The notes beneath the pieces are model-generated. The model did no database searches. It saw nothing but the letters and a program-made list of their open reading frames with translations, and was not told the origin of the DNA. A DNA stretch of 26,223 bases. It comes from a virus. Location: the IMG/VR virus record IMGVR_UViG_3300047095_001329, positions 1 through 26,223 of that record. The stretch is one strand, 5' to 3'. The translations under genes were made by a program, and so were the position numbers. Each line of letters begins with the position of its first letter. The stretch's first letter is position 1. Positions 14,241 to 22,770 of the stretch are shown in pieces.

Positions 14241-14720
14241 TTATGACTTATAGTTTAAAATACTAGCAGCTTTTTCTGCTGTAATAATTTGTTGGCTTAC
14301 TAAATGATCTAATAAAAACTTTGTATCGTCGTCCTTTAAATCAAATATTTGGCCAGGCAATGCCTCTGCTACACTGAAAAATTCTGAAATTATTGAGTCT
14401 GTTTGAGCTGCAGTTTTTATTGCGGCTCTTTCAGGCAGGCTAAATAATTTTCTGAATTCACCCACGGTTATAAACAATGGTGGAGGTGGTGCTGGTGGAT
14501 TAGGATTTAAAAATAATTCCATTAATCGGCTAGTTTCGCTGTCACTGATAAAAGTATTTGTGGCTTTATCATACAGCTTAAACATATACTGTAAACCATC
14601 AAAGTTCTCGGCAGGTACTTCTACTTGATCTTCTTGTGCCACAACTTTTTCTGGAACGTCACCAATACTGTGCTCAAGTACTCTGTTATCGTATAATTTT
14701 ACAAAAGCTCGTTGCGGCAT
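14241..14720 (-). CDS. Small phage protein of unknown function in fibre cluster
   Basis: 159 residues. The N-terminal half (MPQRAFVKLYDNRVLEHSIG to MFKLYDKATNTFISDS) looks beta-rich. A Pro stretch (NPNPPAPPPPL) links to a helical C-terminal domain with ITVGEFRKLFSLPERAAIKT, then DDDTKFLLDHLVSQQIITAE and KAASIL. The C-terminal domain type (x-EF-x-x-LF-x-x-x-ER-x-A-I ... L-x-x-L-V-x-x-x-I-(I/L)-x-x-x-R/K-A-x-x-IL) recurs in small proteins of fibre regions of other phages. A role as accessory virion protein is inferred from position. Strong Shine-Dalgarno GGAGG upstream. Its ATG lies one base after the stop of the preceding gene. Function unknown. Confidence 0.62.
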   Translation of the reverse strand: MPQRAFVKLYDNRVLEHSIGDVPEKVVAQEDQVEVPAENFDGLQYMFKLYDKATNTFISDSETSRLMELFLNPNPPAPPPPLFITVGEFRKLFSLPERAAIKTAAQTDSIISEFFSVAEALPGQIFDLKDDDTKFLLDHLVSQQIITAEKAASILNYKS

Positions 14721-14721
14721 T

Positions 14722-15216
14722 TTAATATTCCTCCACTACTAAAAAATCATAGGTAATGGTAAGGGTGCCACTAGTACCAGCTACCGGACTAATTACGTAT
14801 ATTGATTCACCAGCACTTAAATAGTGATTTTTTTGAGTTGCAAAATTACCATAGCCACTAATATTCATGTATATCCAGTCACCGCTTTGATCAGTATTTG
14901 TGTTTTGAAAAGAATAAGTTAGCACACTAGCGGAACCGCTCCTGCCTTGGCCTATAAAGTTACCTTTTGTGGTATTGCCTATATGGAGCCCTGCACCGCC
15001 GCCAGGGTTACTGTTGCTACTAATGTCCAGTATTCTTACTTTGGCTATTCTGCCACTAGGCACTGTGTAGATTGTAGTGGTTTGCCGCGCGTTCCAATTA
15101 CACTGGTAGTCCATGTACCATGGATTACCATAGTTATCATATATTTGCACATTTTGACAGCTTTGCGACATAGTTGCACTAGATGATCCTGCAAATCTTT
15201 TTACTTGTTTTGCCAT
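14722..15216 (-). CDS. Small beta-rich putative virion protein
   Basis: 164 residues, Gly/Ser/Asn/Tyr-rich with alternating hydrophobic strands. Features are MAKQVKRFAGSSSATMSQSC, QIYDNYGNPWYMDYQCNWNA, TTIYTVPSGRIAKVRILDIS, HIGNTTKGNFIGQGRSGS, a late AGESIYVISPVAG and a C-terminal strand YDFLVVEEY. The 'T-V-P-x-G-x-x-A-K/x-V' strand followed by 'L-x-A-G-E-S/x-I' is common to small phage tail or spike proteins that form jelly-roll-like domains. No signal peptide or membrane helix. Shine-Dalgarno AAAAGGATT. It lies between the cupin-like gene and the 159-residue gene. Receptor-related or decorative function is possible but not shown. Confidence 0.6.
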   Translation of the reverse strand: MAKQVKRFAGSSSATMSQSCQNVQIYDNYGNPWYMDYQCNWNARQTTTIYTVPSGRIAKVRILDISSNSNPGGGAGLHIGNTTKGNFIGQGRSGSASVLTYSFQNTNTDQSGDWIYMNISGYGNFATQKNHYLSAGESIYVISPVAGTSGTLTITYDFLVVEEY

Positions 15217-15232
15217 TTAATAATCCTTTTGA

Positions 15233-15658
15233 TTAAATAACCAGCATAGGCTGAAGTTTTACTGATAAACTACTATCACGATTACTCTTTAAAGGATAAT
15301 GTAGTGGCTCATTATCTCTACAGACCTCTTCAATAAGAAAATCTGGATCTAATAACTCACCGGTTTCCGAACGTAAGGCGTGTATGCAGCTGCACACTGT
15401 GTTTGCTTCCAGCGCAGTAAGGCGATGTGTTTTGTCTTTTGCTACAAAAATAAATGCTGGTGCTACAAACTCTTTGCTAGCAGTTACCAAGTTTGTACTA
15501 GGATCTATAACTTCGTACAAAACCTTGCCGCTGCTCAATAAGGTGGCATGATCATAATGATGTTTATGACCATGCTCTACGTCACCTACATTTTTAAAAT
15601 GCATCATTCTACTAAATACATTACTTACTAGAATCATGGTTGTTTCTGGCTTTGCCAT
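15233..15658 (-). CDS. Cupin-like small protein
   Basis: 141 residues. A His-rich first motif, GDVEHGHKHHYDHATLLSSG, followed by GKVLYEVIDPSTN, then FVAPAFIFVAKDKTHRLTAL and CSCIHALR, fits the two-motif plan of a small cupin barrel. The His cluster and the His of KTHRL are the likely metal ligands. No enzymatic function can be read from this. Cupin-type proteins of this length occur in phages next to fibre genes. The remaining C-terminus (LLDPDFLIEEVCRDNEPLHY) is unremarkable. The Shine-Dalgarno (GAGG) is about 12 bases from the ATG, so initiation may be weak. It directly follows the 1227-residue fibre gene. Confidence 0.65.
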   Translation of the reverse strand: MAKPETTMILVSNVFSRMMHFKNVGDVEHGHKHHYDHATLLSSGKVLYEVIDPSTNLVTASKEFVAPAFIFVAKDKTHRLTALEANTVCSCIHALRSETGELLDPDFLIEEVCRDNEPLHYPLKSNRDSSLSVKLQPMLVI

Positions 15659-15673
15659 TATTATATAACCTCA

Positions 15674-18600
15674 TTACTCAAAAGCACTAAATAGGGCGCC
15701 GCCATCGCCTGCGGCTACCGTGACCGCACCTACTTGGCCATTTACGGAGGTTACTGCGTAGCTAGACGCGTTCACCGTGTCTAACACAACTGCTCCTGTG
15801 CCACCACCATATGCGTTTTTGTGGCAGAAAATGGTGCCGTTATTCCAACGCCACTGCCAGCCGTACGTGTTGTTGTGGAACCCGGACGTGTTGGAGTCGG
15901 GGTTGATCATCAGCGAGACGCTGCCGTTGCTTGCGTCAAACTCTAATCCAGCCCAGTTATTACGTGAACCGGCTATACGCCATGCACCGTAATTGGCGTT
16001 GTTCGGGTAGAAGTGCGCTCCATTCAGTGGCGAGTAGAGGCCGGAGTGGTTGGGGAACTCGATCCACTCATTCGAGTAGTTGCGGGCGCTTGTAGTCCAT
16101 GCCGTCGTCGTCAAACGACCGGTCATCGTGCCGCCACTTAGTGGCAGAGCGTAACTGGCGTAATTAGCAACGTGCAGCGCTATACTTCCATCAATACGAA
16201 TACCGCTTCCATCACGAACGTCAAGTGTATTGGACGTGTAACCAGCTCTATGAAACGCAATAGCAACAGTGCCGGCATCGGTATTTTTAATCTCTAGCTG
16301 GCTGTTAGTCCAACTTGGAGCCGTGCTACCAATATTGCCACCAATTGCGTTTAAAGAACTACGACCTTGGCCACCTATTGCAATGTTAGGAGATTGAATC
16401 TCACCCTGAACATTTAATCCATTTGATGGAGTGCTAGTGCCACTATAGCCACTACCAACGGTCATGCCGCCGTTAACGTGCAGCTTCTTGCCGCTAACAG
16501 CAGAGCCGCTGCCACCTATTGCAAACGTGCTGGTAGAGCCGTTAAACCAGGTATAGTCAGTGCCAGAAACGTCAGTCCAAGCAATACCTGCCCACGAGGT
16601 ACCTGCTCCATTCAAAAATATTTGTGCGTCATTTGCACTGGAGAATGTGGTGGCGCCAGTGACGGTTCCGCCGCTCAACGGCAGGGCGTAGCTGGTATAA
16701 TTACCAGCATGTAGAATTGGGTTGCCGTTGTCGTAAAAATTAACGTCACCGCCAGTTGAAATTAGGTTTAAACCTGAAAAAATCTGCTGGCCTGAGCCTG
16801 GATCTGTAGTGCCTTGTAAGGTGCTAAAATCGCATCCTATTCCACCGTGCAAAGCTTCCCGGAATCGGTAGGTAATTCCTGAACGTACGCGCAAGTAAAC
16901 CCAGTATCCGCCGCCAGCAAAGTCTGCCATTCTAGCATGCGAAATGTAGAATCCAGCACCTGCGCTACTATTAGAACCATGTTCGCCGTACTGCACCAGC
17001 ATCATCTCTTGGCCACCATGCCATTCACGAGCTTGTGCAGTAAACTTGGCAGTACATCCGCCGTACGGGTTGTTACCGTTAAAATTGATAGAACGAGTTA
17101 CATAAAACTCTATCTGCTGCTGTCCACCGTTAAAAGTATCACCGCCTGCAAAAGTAAATCTAATCCAAGTATATCCGCTAGCGTCTGTAGGCGTTGTGTA
17201 ATCTACCGCAGGTGATAGCTGACTAGGTGTGACTGTAGTTACAGTTGCTGCATTTCCGGTAACGTTGATGCCCCAAGTACCGCTTGCACCGTTACCAGTT
17301 AGAGTCGGGCTATAGCTGGTGTAGTTGCCTGCGTGTAAAAGTGCTCGGTGAGCCGATCCATCATAAAACGAGCCGCCTCCATAAATATATGTTGAACCAG
17401 TTCCCTTGATATATGTTCCAAGGCCCGAAACAGAATTATAGCCAAACGAATCAGACTGACCAGAGAAGTTGATTACAACATTACTACCAAGTGTTAACAC
17501 TCCTGTTAGCGTTCCACCACTTAATGGCAAGTAGCTTGACAGTGCACTGCTAGTGATGTACCCACTAGGATTGGTGCTGTTGTAAGGTGTAAAACCAAGT
17601 GCAGTAGTAACTTGACTTGAAGTAATAGTGCCTGTATAAGTTGGTAAATCTGCACTGGCAAGCGTAGTACCTGTTGTAACACGACCTTTTGCGTCGACCG
17701 TAACTTTGGTGTAAGTACCTGCCGTAACACCACTATTAGCCAATGTAGTAGTAATTGTCCAGTTTGCTGAACCGTCTACACTAGCGCTACCCGACACGTC
17801 GCCACTTAGTGTCTCAGTACGTGCTGTAGTCCACTTGGTAGCACTTAACACATTCTTGCTAACGTCAGCTGTGTTGTCTACACTACCTAATCCAACGTCA
17901 CCTTTTACTAAGGTAACTACGCCAGTTTTGCCGGCCACCGAGTCTACAGCACCACTAGTAATGTATACGTATACTGTACCTGACCAGCGATAAGCCTTGT
18001 TGGTGTCTAGTGCAACATAAATTTTGCCAGTTTCGCCGGTTGCAGGAAATCCTGCTAAGTTTGCAAACTCTAATACGTCGTCAACATAGCTTGGTAGTCT
18101 AGCGGCGTCAATCACACCACTAGTAATTTTGCTGGCGTCTAAGTTGGGGATATCGCTGGCGCTTAGTGTGGCGCCTGTTGTAACACGACCCTTAGCATCC
18201 ACTGTAACTTTAGTATACGTACCCGCCGTAACACCACTATTAGCCAATGTAAGTGCAACACTTGTAGCTCCACTGCCTGTTGCATCACCACTAAAAGTAA
18301 TTGTTTGGTTGCCCGAAATGTATCCGCTTGGATTAGTACTGTTATAAGGGGTGAACCCTAGCGCGGTAGTAACTTGACTCGAAGTGATAGTGCCAGTATA
18401 AGTAGGTAAATCCGCACTGCTTAGTGTAGTACCAGTAGTAACGCGACCTTTGGCGTCAACTGTAACTTTAGTGTAGGTACCTGCTGTAACACCACTGTTT
18501 GCAAGTGTAAGCGCAGTGCTACTACCAGTGCTACCAGTTCCCGTTACGTCACCAGTAAAGGTCAGCGAACCGCTTGGAATATTTACACCAACGTTGGTTA

Positions 18601-19357
18601 CCGCAGTTACACGACCTTTAGCGTCCACAGTTAGCTGTGGTATGCTGTTTGCGTTGCCGTAAGTACCTGCTATAACGCCGCTGTTAGCAAGTGTAAGGGC
18701 TACGCTAGTGGTGCCGCTGCCTGTCGCGTCGCCACTAAACGTAATTGTTTGATTGCCACTAATGTATCCACTTGGATTGGCACTGTTGTAGGGTGTAAAT
18801 CCAAGTGCAGTGGTAACGTTGGTACTGGTAAGCTCACTGCGAATTGTGGCGGAACTTTTATTCTCCACATTGCCCAAGCCAAGATTGGTGCGTGCACCCG
18901 CAGCAGTGCTGCTGGCTGTACCACCCAGTTCTACCGGCATTATGCCGTTTGCACTACCAGCACCAGCTGAAAAAGTATTGCCAGCTGTAATGTCAACGAT
19001 ATCGCCAGCAGTTGCAGCTGTAGTTAACACAACTGAGCTACCGTTTGTAGCCGTAAAGTCTTGCCCACTTACTAGTTTAATACCGTTTAGGTGAACGTCC
19101 ACGTAGCCAACTGTGTAGTTGACAGAAAATGTGGTTTGATTAGCATTAGCAGTAAATATTTGTTGACTGCTAATAATGTATTGACCGCTTGGGCCAGCAC
19201 TGGTTAAGTCTACAATAGACTCTGTGCCAGCAACACTTTTCTTTAAGAAAACCTTGCCATCATATGTATTGATGGCAAGTTCTCCTAAATCTAAGTCTGC
19301 TGTGGTAGGTACCTTGCTTGGTACACTACTGCGTTTAATCTGTACTTTACTGGCCAT
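15674..19357 (-). CDS. Second giant tail fibre
   Basis: 1227 residues. The N-terminus MASKVQIKRSSVPSKVPTTA, then LDLGELAINTYDGKVFLKK, is the common attachment module of phage fibres and is shared with the 443-residue protein. Next comes a domain with FSVNYTVGYVDVHLNGIKLV. Shaft modules follow with four VDAKGRVT copies and VAGKTGVVTLVKGDVGLGSV, the widespread fibre motif. A distal part has repeated LPLSGGT(M/V)TG and ILHAGNYTSY blocks. The end reads AVTSVNGQVGAVTVAAGDGG, without an S74 domain. Its C-terminal DNA (about 15700-16150) is richer in GC than the shaft, suggesting exchange of the receptor-binding tip. Shine-Dalgarno AAAGGGG. A myovirus long fibre or a siphovirus side fibre would both fit. 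Confidence 0.88.
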   Translation of the reverse strand: MASKVQIKRSSVPSKVPTTADLDLGELAINTYDGKVFLKKSVAGTESIVDLTSAGPSGQYIISSQQIFTANANQTTFSVNYTVGYVDVHLNGIKLVSGQDFTATNGSSVVLTTAATAGDIVDITAGNTFSAGAGSANGIMPVELGGTASSTAAGARTNLGLGNVENKSSATIRSELTSTNVTTALGFTPYNSANPSGYISGNQTITFSGDATGSGTTSVALTLANSGVIAGTYGNANSIPQLTVDAKGRVTAVTNVGVNIPSGSLTFTGDVTGTGSTGSSTALTLANSGVTAGTYTKVTVDAKGRVTTGTTLSSADLPTYTGTITSSQVTTALGFTPYNSTNPSGYISGNQTITFSGDATGSGATSVALTLANSGVTAGTYTKVTVDAKGRVTTGATLSASDIPNLDASKITSGVIDAARLPSYVDDVLEFANLAGFPATGETGKIYVALDTNKAYRWSGTVYVYITSGAVDSVAGKTGVVTLVKGDVGLGSVDNTADVSKNVLSATKWTTARTETLSGDVSGSASVDGSANWTITTTLANSGVTAGTYTKVTVDAKGRVTTGTTLASADLPTYTGTITSSQVTTALGFTPYNSTNPSGYITSSALSSYLPLSGGTLTGVLTLGSNVVINFSGQSDSFGYNSVSGLGTYIKGTGSTYIYGGGSFYDGSAHRALLHAGNYTSYSPTLTGNGASGTWGINVTGNAATVTTVTPSQLSPAVDYTTPTDASGYTWIRFTFAGGDTFNGGQQQIEFYVTRSINFNGNNPYGGCTAKFTAQAREWHGGQEMMLVQYGEHGSNSSAGAGFYISHARMADFAGGGYWVYLRVRSGITYRFREALHGGIGCDFSTLQGTTDPGSGQQIFSGLNLISTGGDVNFYDNGNPILHAGNYTSYALPLSGGTVTGATTFSSANDAQIFLNGAGTSWAGIAWTDVSGTDYTWFNGSTSTFAIGGSGSAVSGKKLHVNGGMTVGSGYSGTSTPSNGLNVQGEIQSPNIAIGGQGRSSLNAIGGNIGSTAPSWTNSQLEIKNTDAGTVAIAFHRAGYTSNTLDVRDGSGIRIDGSIALHVANYASYALPLSGGTMTGRLTTTAWTTSARNYSNEWIEFPNHSGLYSPLNGAHFYPNNANYGAWRIAGSRNNWAGLEFDASNGSVSLMINPDSNTSGFHNNTYGWQWRWNNGTIFCHKNAYGGGTGAVVLDTVNASSYAVTSVNGQVGAVTVAAGDGGALFSAFE
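18150..18890 (-). repeat. Shaft module repeats in second fibre
   Basis: Three successive modules with TLANSGV(T/I)AGTY, VDAKGRVT and NQTITFSGDATGSG, plus a further partial copy at about 17550-17760. The order (NVENKSSATIR, ALGFTPYN, SGNQTITFSGDATGSG, TVDAKGRVT) repeats that of the S74 fibre at 12740-13430. The DNA is near-identical in short stretches, so the two genes could recombine here. Confidence 0.82.
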
Positions 19358-19393
19358 GTGGCTGCCCCTTTAAGCTATTTAGCTGGGAAATAT

Positions 19394-20725
19394 TTAGTAG
19401 GTGCCGCAGTCGATTGTATCAATAGTGACTAATCCTGCGGTTACATCAAAGTTTAGTGCGTCAAACTGTGCCAGACCCTTAATCAAGGTTGTAGCAGTTG
19501 GAATTAGAGTGTGTGCAATAGCTGTTACTAAGCCTTTTGCATTCACTGTAACAGTAGGAACTGTTAAGCTATCACCAAATGTACCAACATTGCTGTTTAC
19601 AGTGGCCAGTGTAAGAGCGGCGCTTACGTTTGCTGTGCCGTTAACGCCTACTAGGGTGGCTGTTGCGTCGCCGGTTAAGCTCAAATCGCGAGCAGTTTGC
19701 CACTGTGTTGCAGTATCTGCGTTGCCTTTGAGTGCACCAAATACTTGTGCAACTTCAAGGTCTTTGTTCATTTGCCAGCGATCATTTGCGCTAGCGTAAA
19801 CTAACGTTGCTGGTGTAGCGGGGCCACGGATTGTGATGCCACCACCGTCTGCCATTGCCGCGTTAGTCGCGTCTTTAGCCAGCTCAATATTTTTGTCGCC
19901 AATCGAAACTGTGGTACTATTAACTGTAGTAGTTGTACCCAATACAGTTAGGTTACCAGTAATCGAGGCATTGCCGTCAATATTAATATTGGCAGCAGTA
20001 ATGTCATTACTATTTAGTGTACCATTGACAGTAACGTCGTTGAAAGTAACGTTACTGGTTGGTGCAACTGCTTGCGGCAGGTTGATAGTAATAGTGTTGT
20101 TTGTAACGGCTGTGGTAACGCCCACGCCACCTACAACACTCAAGGTATCACTTAACAGGTCAATACCGTCTGTACCTGTTGTACCAGCAATATTTAGTAC
20201 TGTAGCAACACTTACTGTACCTGCTGCAGTTAGTCTACCTTTTGCGTCTACTGTAAAAGTAGGAATCTGTGTAGTGCTGCCATAAGTGCCTGCCGTTACA
20301 CCAGTGTTTGCCAGCGTAATTGCGGTACTAATATTTGCTGTACCATCAACGCCTGTAAAGCTCGCGGTTGCGTCACCAGTCAAGCTAAATGTGCGTGCAT
20401 TTAACCACTTAGTAGTAGTTGCGGAATTACCAATTAAATCAGCAGTAATAAATCTTGCAGCAAAATCGCCGTTGCTGTCACGACGCACAAATGCGGTTGC
20501 AGTATTCAGGTGTGTGCCTGCGTCCACCAAATCTGTGTAGCGCTTACCACCGATAATAATGTGATTTACCGCATTACCTGCAGTTTCCACACCCATACCA
20601 ATGTACAGCCTGTCACCACCGTTGCTGCCGTTATCTGCCAGTGCGCTATACGCTAATTCACCTGCTGCCAAGACAGCTGGGTTACCACTAACGTCGCTGC
20701 GCTTTATTCTTAATAAAGAAGCCAT
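19394..20725 (-). CDS. Fibre/baseplate structural protein with shared attachment and shaft modules
   Basis: 443 residues. It starts MASLLRIKRSDVSGNPAVLA and GELAYSALADNGSNGGDRLY, the same N-terminal attachment module as the 1227-residue fibre. Then follow GNADTATQW/GNSATTTKW-type motifs, two degenerate shaft units (VDAKGRLT, VNAKGLVT), and a beta-helix-like centre (NVTFNDVTVNGTLNSNDITA, SITGNLTVLGTTTTVNSTTV). IELAKDATNAAMADGGGITI completes the pattern seen in structural proteins of cyanophage-like myoviruses. It is likely a short fibre or baseplate-proximal component. Shine-Dalgarno AAGGGG. It precedes the giant fibre in transcription and follows a series of small virion genes. Confidence 0.82.
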   Translation of the reverse strand: MASLLRIKRSDVSGNPAVLAAGELAYSALADNGSNGGDRLYIGMGVETAGNAVNHIIIGGKRYTDLVDAGTHLNTATAFVRRDSNGDFAARFITADLIGNSATTTKWLNARTFSLTGDATASFTGVDGTANISTAITLANTGVTAGTYGSTTQIPTFTVDAKGRLTAAGTVSVATVLNIAGTTGTDGIDLLSDTLSVVGGVGVTTAVTNNTITINLPQAVAPTSNVTFNDVTVNGTLNSNDITAANINIDGNASITGNLTVLGTTTTVNSTTVSIGDKNIELAKDATNAAMADGGGITIRGPATPATLVYASANDRWQMNKDLEVAQVFGALKGNADTATQWQTARDLSLTGDATATLVGVNGTANVSAALTLATVNSNVGTFGDSLTVPTVTVNAKGLVTAIAHTLIPTATTLIKGLAQFDALNFDVTAGLVTIDTIDCGTY

Positions 20726-20736
20726 ATGTTATCCCC

Positions 20737-20973
20737 TTAAAACTGACCTGCTTCAAAAATCTGCTTTTCCAGCAGGTTAGTAGCTGTCCATTTATTTGTT
20801 GTGGCATTATAAATAAGTATGCCACCATCCTGTAATGCGCTTACATCCACGTCGCTGCTATTAGTTAGCGTACCTACCATGTTTGGCGGCATCATGCCAC
20901 TGGTAACTACTTTGGTAACTTCGACATTAGCAACAACTGTTTTTCCTAAATCAGTTACTACTACTTGAGTCAT
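20737..20973 (-). CDS. Small virion-type protein
   Basis: 78 residues: MTQVVVTDLGKTVVANVEVT, then SSDVDVSALQDGGILIYNAT and NKWTATNLLEKQIFEAGQF. The block D-V-(D/x)-x-S-x-LQDG-x-IL-(I/V)-YN-x-T-x-x-KW followed by LEKQ and a C-terminal E-x-GQ(F/Y) is one I recognise from short structural proteins adjacent to fibre genes in aquatic phages. It may be a linker between baseplate and fibre. Its ATG overlaps the stop of the upstream gene by 4 bases (ATGA), so translation is coupled, and it lies 11 bases before the 443-residue gene. Confidence 0.68.
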   Translation of the reverse strand: MTQVVVTDLGKTVVANVEVTKVVTSGMMPPNMVGTLTNSSDVDVSALQDGGILIYNATTNKWTATNLLEKQIFEAGQF

Positions 20974-21560
20974 CGTGTTACCTCCCTGACCAGTGTAATA
21001 TTGCCACTAGCAAAAGTAACTACATTGTTTCCGTTGAATAGCTCAATGGAGTACACAGCAGTAGTAAAATCAAAGTTTTGTGTTATGCTGCCTAGCAGCG
21101 TAACTTGAATAGTTTTGTTTGTATTATCTACCACAATCTGATAGTTGGCGCTAGTAGCTTCGTGTAAGACAACACTGCTGTCAACACTTTCACGAATTTG
21201 CATTCTGGCGCTGTAATTTGCTAGTGGTACTGGTTGGTTAAACTCTACCACACCACCACTAGTGTACGCCGCGTATCCTAGACTGTTAATTTGGTTGATT
21301 TCTATGGTAGTGCCGGTTACGCTGGTAGCTAAATAGTAGCTGTCGCCTTGACTATTTATTTCCTTCATACCGCCAGCACCTACCACACGAAATCGCCAAC
21401 CTTGCGGCAAGTTGTGGGTTGCGCTAGTAGTGATTACACACGGAGCAGCTTTGGTGATTGTTTGTATGGGTACATAAACTTTTGTTTCTGATTCCCAGCG
21501 AAACGTTTCCTGAAAGGTGCTGCCTTGATAAATTTTATAATTGATCTTAGCTGGTTGCAT
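20970..21560 (-). CDS. Putative virion structural protein (baseplate/fibre region)
   Basis: 196 residues, beta-rich. MQPAKINYKIYQGSTFQETF followed by RWES is the opening of a phage structural family whose members read 'Y/I-x-QG-(A/S)-T-F-x-x-x-x-x-W'. A central insert has VITTSATHNLPQGWRFRVVG (a pattern of T-x-x-H-x-L-x-x-G found in phage tail proteins). The C-terminal half, YSARMQIRESVDSSVVLHEA and VYSIELFNGNNVVTFASGNI, completes a domain typical of small tail proteins. No membrane segment. It overlaps the preceding gene by 14 bases and the next by 4. Exact role unknown. Confidence 0.68.
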   Translation of the reverse strand: MQPAKINYKIYQGSTFQETFRWESETKVYVPIQTITKAAPCVITTSATHNLPQGWRFRVVGAGGMKEINSQGDSYYLATSVTGTTIEINQINSLGYAAYTSGGVVEFNQPVPLANYSARMQIRESVDSSVVLHEATSANYQIVVDNTNKTIQVTLLGSITQNFDFTTAVYSIELFNGNNVVTFASGNITLVREVTR

Positions 21561-21906
21561 TGGTAGTTACCTTTACTTTCCTTACAGCAGCTACTCTTTT
21601 GAAAGCATTCAACTCGCTGGTCAGTGCTATAACTTCTGTTTGTAGCTTGTCATTCTCTATACAGAGTTGACGTAACTGACTATTTAACTGAATGATTTCT
21701 TGCTGTAATTTGCCTAACTCTGTACTAAGGATCGTATTTTGTTGACTAACACGCTCCAGCTCTTTGTGCATTAATGCCATTACACTGTCGGCCGACTCAG
21801 ACAGTTTCCAGTCCTTTGTAACCTTTTTGATACCAAAAGCCAATGCAATTACTGCTAATGATAAAATTATGATGGCATCTAGCGCTTGAACTCCTGTTAC
21901 CTCCAT
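21547..21906 (-). CDS. Membrane-anchored coiled-coil protein in virion operon
   Basis: 119 residues. An N-terminal membrane helix (about residues 10-27, DAIIILSLAVIALAFGI) is followed by KKVTKDWK and a coiled coil (about 35-105) rich in Leu, Gln and Glu with heptad spacing (ELERVSQQNTILSTELGKLQ). The tail is basic (VAAVRKVKVTT). It looks like a small inner-membrane protein with a cytoplasmic coiled coil. Its position among structural genes is unusual for a lysis protein; it may act in assembly or be a superinfection factor. Shine-Dalgarno AGGGGA. Overlaps the following gene by 14 bases. Function unknown. Confidence 0.6.
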   Translation of the reverse strand: MEVTGVQALDAIIILSLAVIALAFGIKKVTKDWKLSESADSVMALMHKELERVSQQNTILSTELGKLQQEIIQLNSQLRQLCIENDKLQTEVIALTSELNAFKRVAAVRKVKVTTNATS

Positions 21907-21931
21907 GATTAATTTCCCCTAGCAGTAACTG

Positions 21932-22636
21932 TTAAAACTCTTCGAGTTGAATTGTTGAGCTATACATTGTGTATGTTGTATGTGCTATATTTGCCAGTGT
22001 GTTAAACCTGCCGTATATAGAATACATTTGCTCTTTGTCTTGGTAGGTGTCCTGTGGAAACACAGACACAAATATTGGAGTAGCTTTTCCTTGTACTCGC
22101 AATATATCAAATAATTGAAATTTGTCTGCTTCATTTAAGTACTGCAGATCAAACTGTAGCGTTTTGCTTTTTGGCTGTTTTACTACGTATTGATCACCAC
22201 TTTGTAGGCGCTCAATAGTAGTAGCATCATTGTAGCCAACTGAAACACCGTAGCCTACGTTGTGAGTAGGTGACCAGTATTTTCCGATTATAAATCTACT
22301 TATCTTTACAGATTTGTTGAAACTAACAGTAAAGCTGGTGCTACCACTCACTGTTAAGTAGGCGGCTACATACTTTACACCACCAAATGCTACGTTAGGA
22401 GTAGTATTACTACTAGTAGTATTTTCACTAACGCTGCCGGAAACTGTCATTGTAACAGGGCCAATATCTTCGGCCAAAACTGCTATTACGGCTATAGACC
22501 CTGTTAAACTACTGGTAGTAACTGTAAAGTTGCTTCCGGTTTGAAACTGGGATTTATAGTCGTTGCAAGCTGCAGCCGTTGCGCTTCCACCAACCGCTGT
22601 AACTTGATTATTCGATACTATTCTTAGATTTGCCAT
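21932..22636 (-). CDS. Putative virion structural protein, first gene of the P1 operon
   Basis: 234 residues from ATG 22636. MANLRIVSNNQVTAVGGSAT is the common opening of this phage tail-protein type. Longer in-frame starts at 22675 (ATG) and 22693 (TTG) would add a hydrophobic leader, and neither has a good ribosome-binding site. The fold looks beta-rich: FGGVKYVAAYLTVSGSTSFT, then SRFIIGKYWSPTHNVGYGVS, then RLQSGDQYVVKQPKSKTLQF and a C-terminal block VFPQDTYQDKEQMYSIYGRF. The 'I-G-x-x-(W/x)-x-P-x-x-N-x-x-Y-G' motif followed by 'R-L-x-x-G-x' recurs in tail proteins of several phage groups. It lies about 135 bases downstream of the predicted P1 start. Confidence 0.68.
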   Translation of the reverse strand: MANLRIVSNNQVTAVGGSATAAACNDYKSQFQTGSNFTVTTSSLTGSIAVIAVLAEDIGPVTMTVSGSVSENTTSSNTTPNVAFGGVKYVAAYLTVSGSTSFTVSFNKSVKISRFIIGKYWSPTHNVGYGVSVGYNDATTIERLQSGDQYVVKQPKSKTLQFDLQYLNEADKFQLFDILRVQGKATPIFVSVFPQDTYQDKEQMYSIYGRFNTLANIAHTTYTMYSSTIQLEEF

Positions 22637-22770
22637 AAGTACTATAAACCCTGTTAAATAGTTTATATAAATCATTCGCAATAAGTCTTGCAATGATCCA
22701 TATACGTCACCTATACGATTAATCTGGCTTTGCGACTGTTACCAAAAATTTATAGACCAATACAACATTT
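22637..22770 (-). promoter_or_regulatory. Leader of the P1 operon
   Basis: About 135 transcribed bases precede the first likely start codon, much longer than the usual 10-25 base gaps in this genome. The leader is AT-rich with no strong hairpin that I can see. It contains a 9-codon frame from the ATG at 22701 whose stop overlaps the ATG at 22675. It may just be untranslated spacer. Confidence 0.4.
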
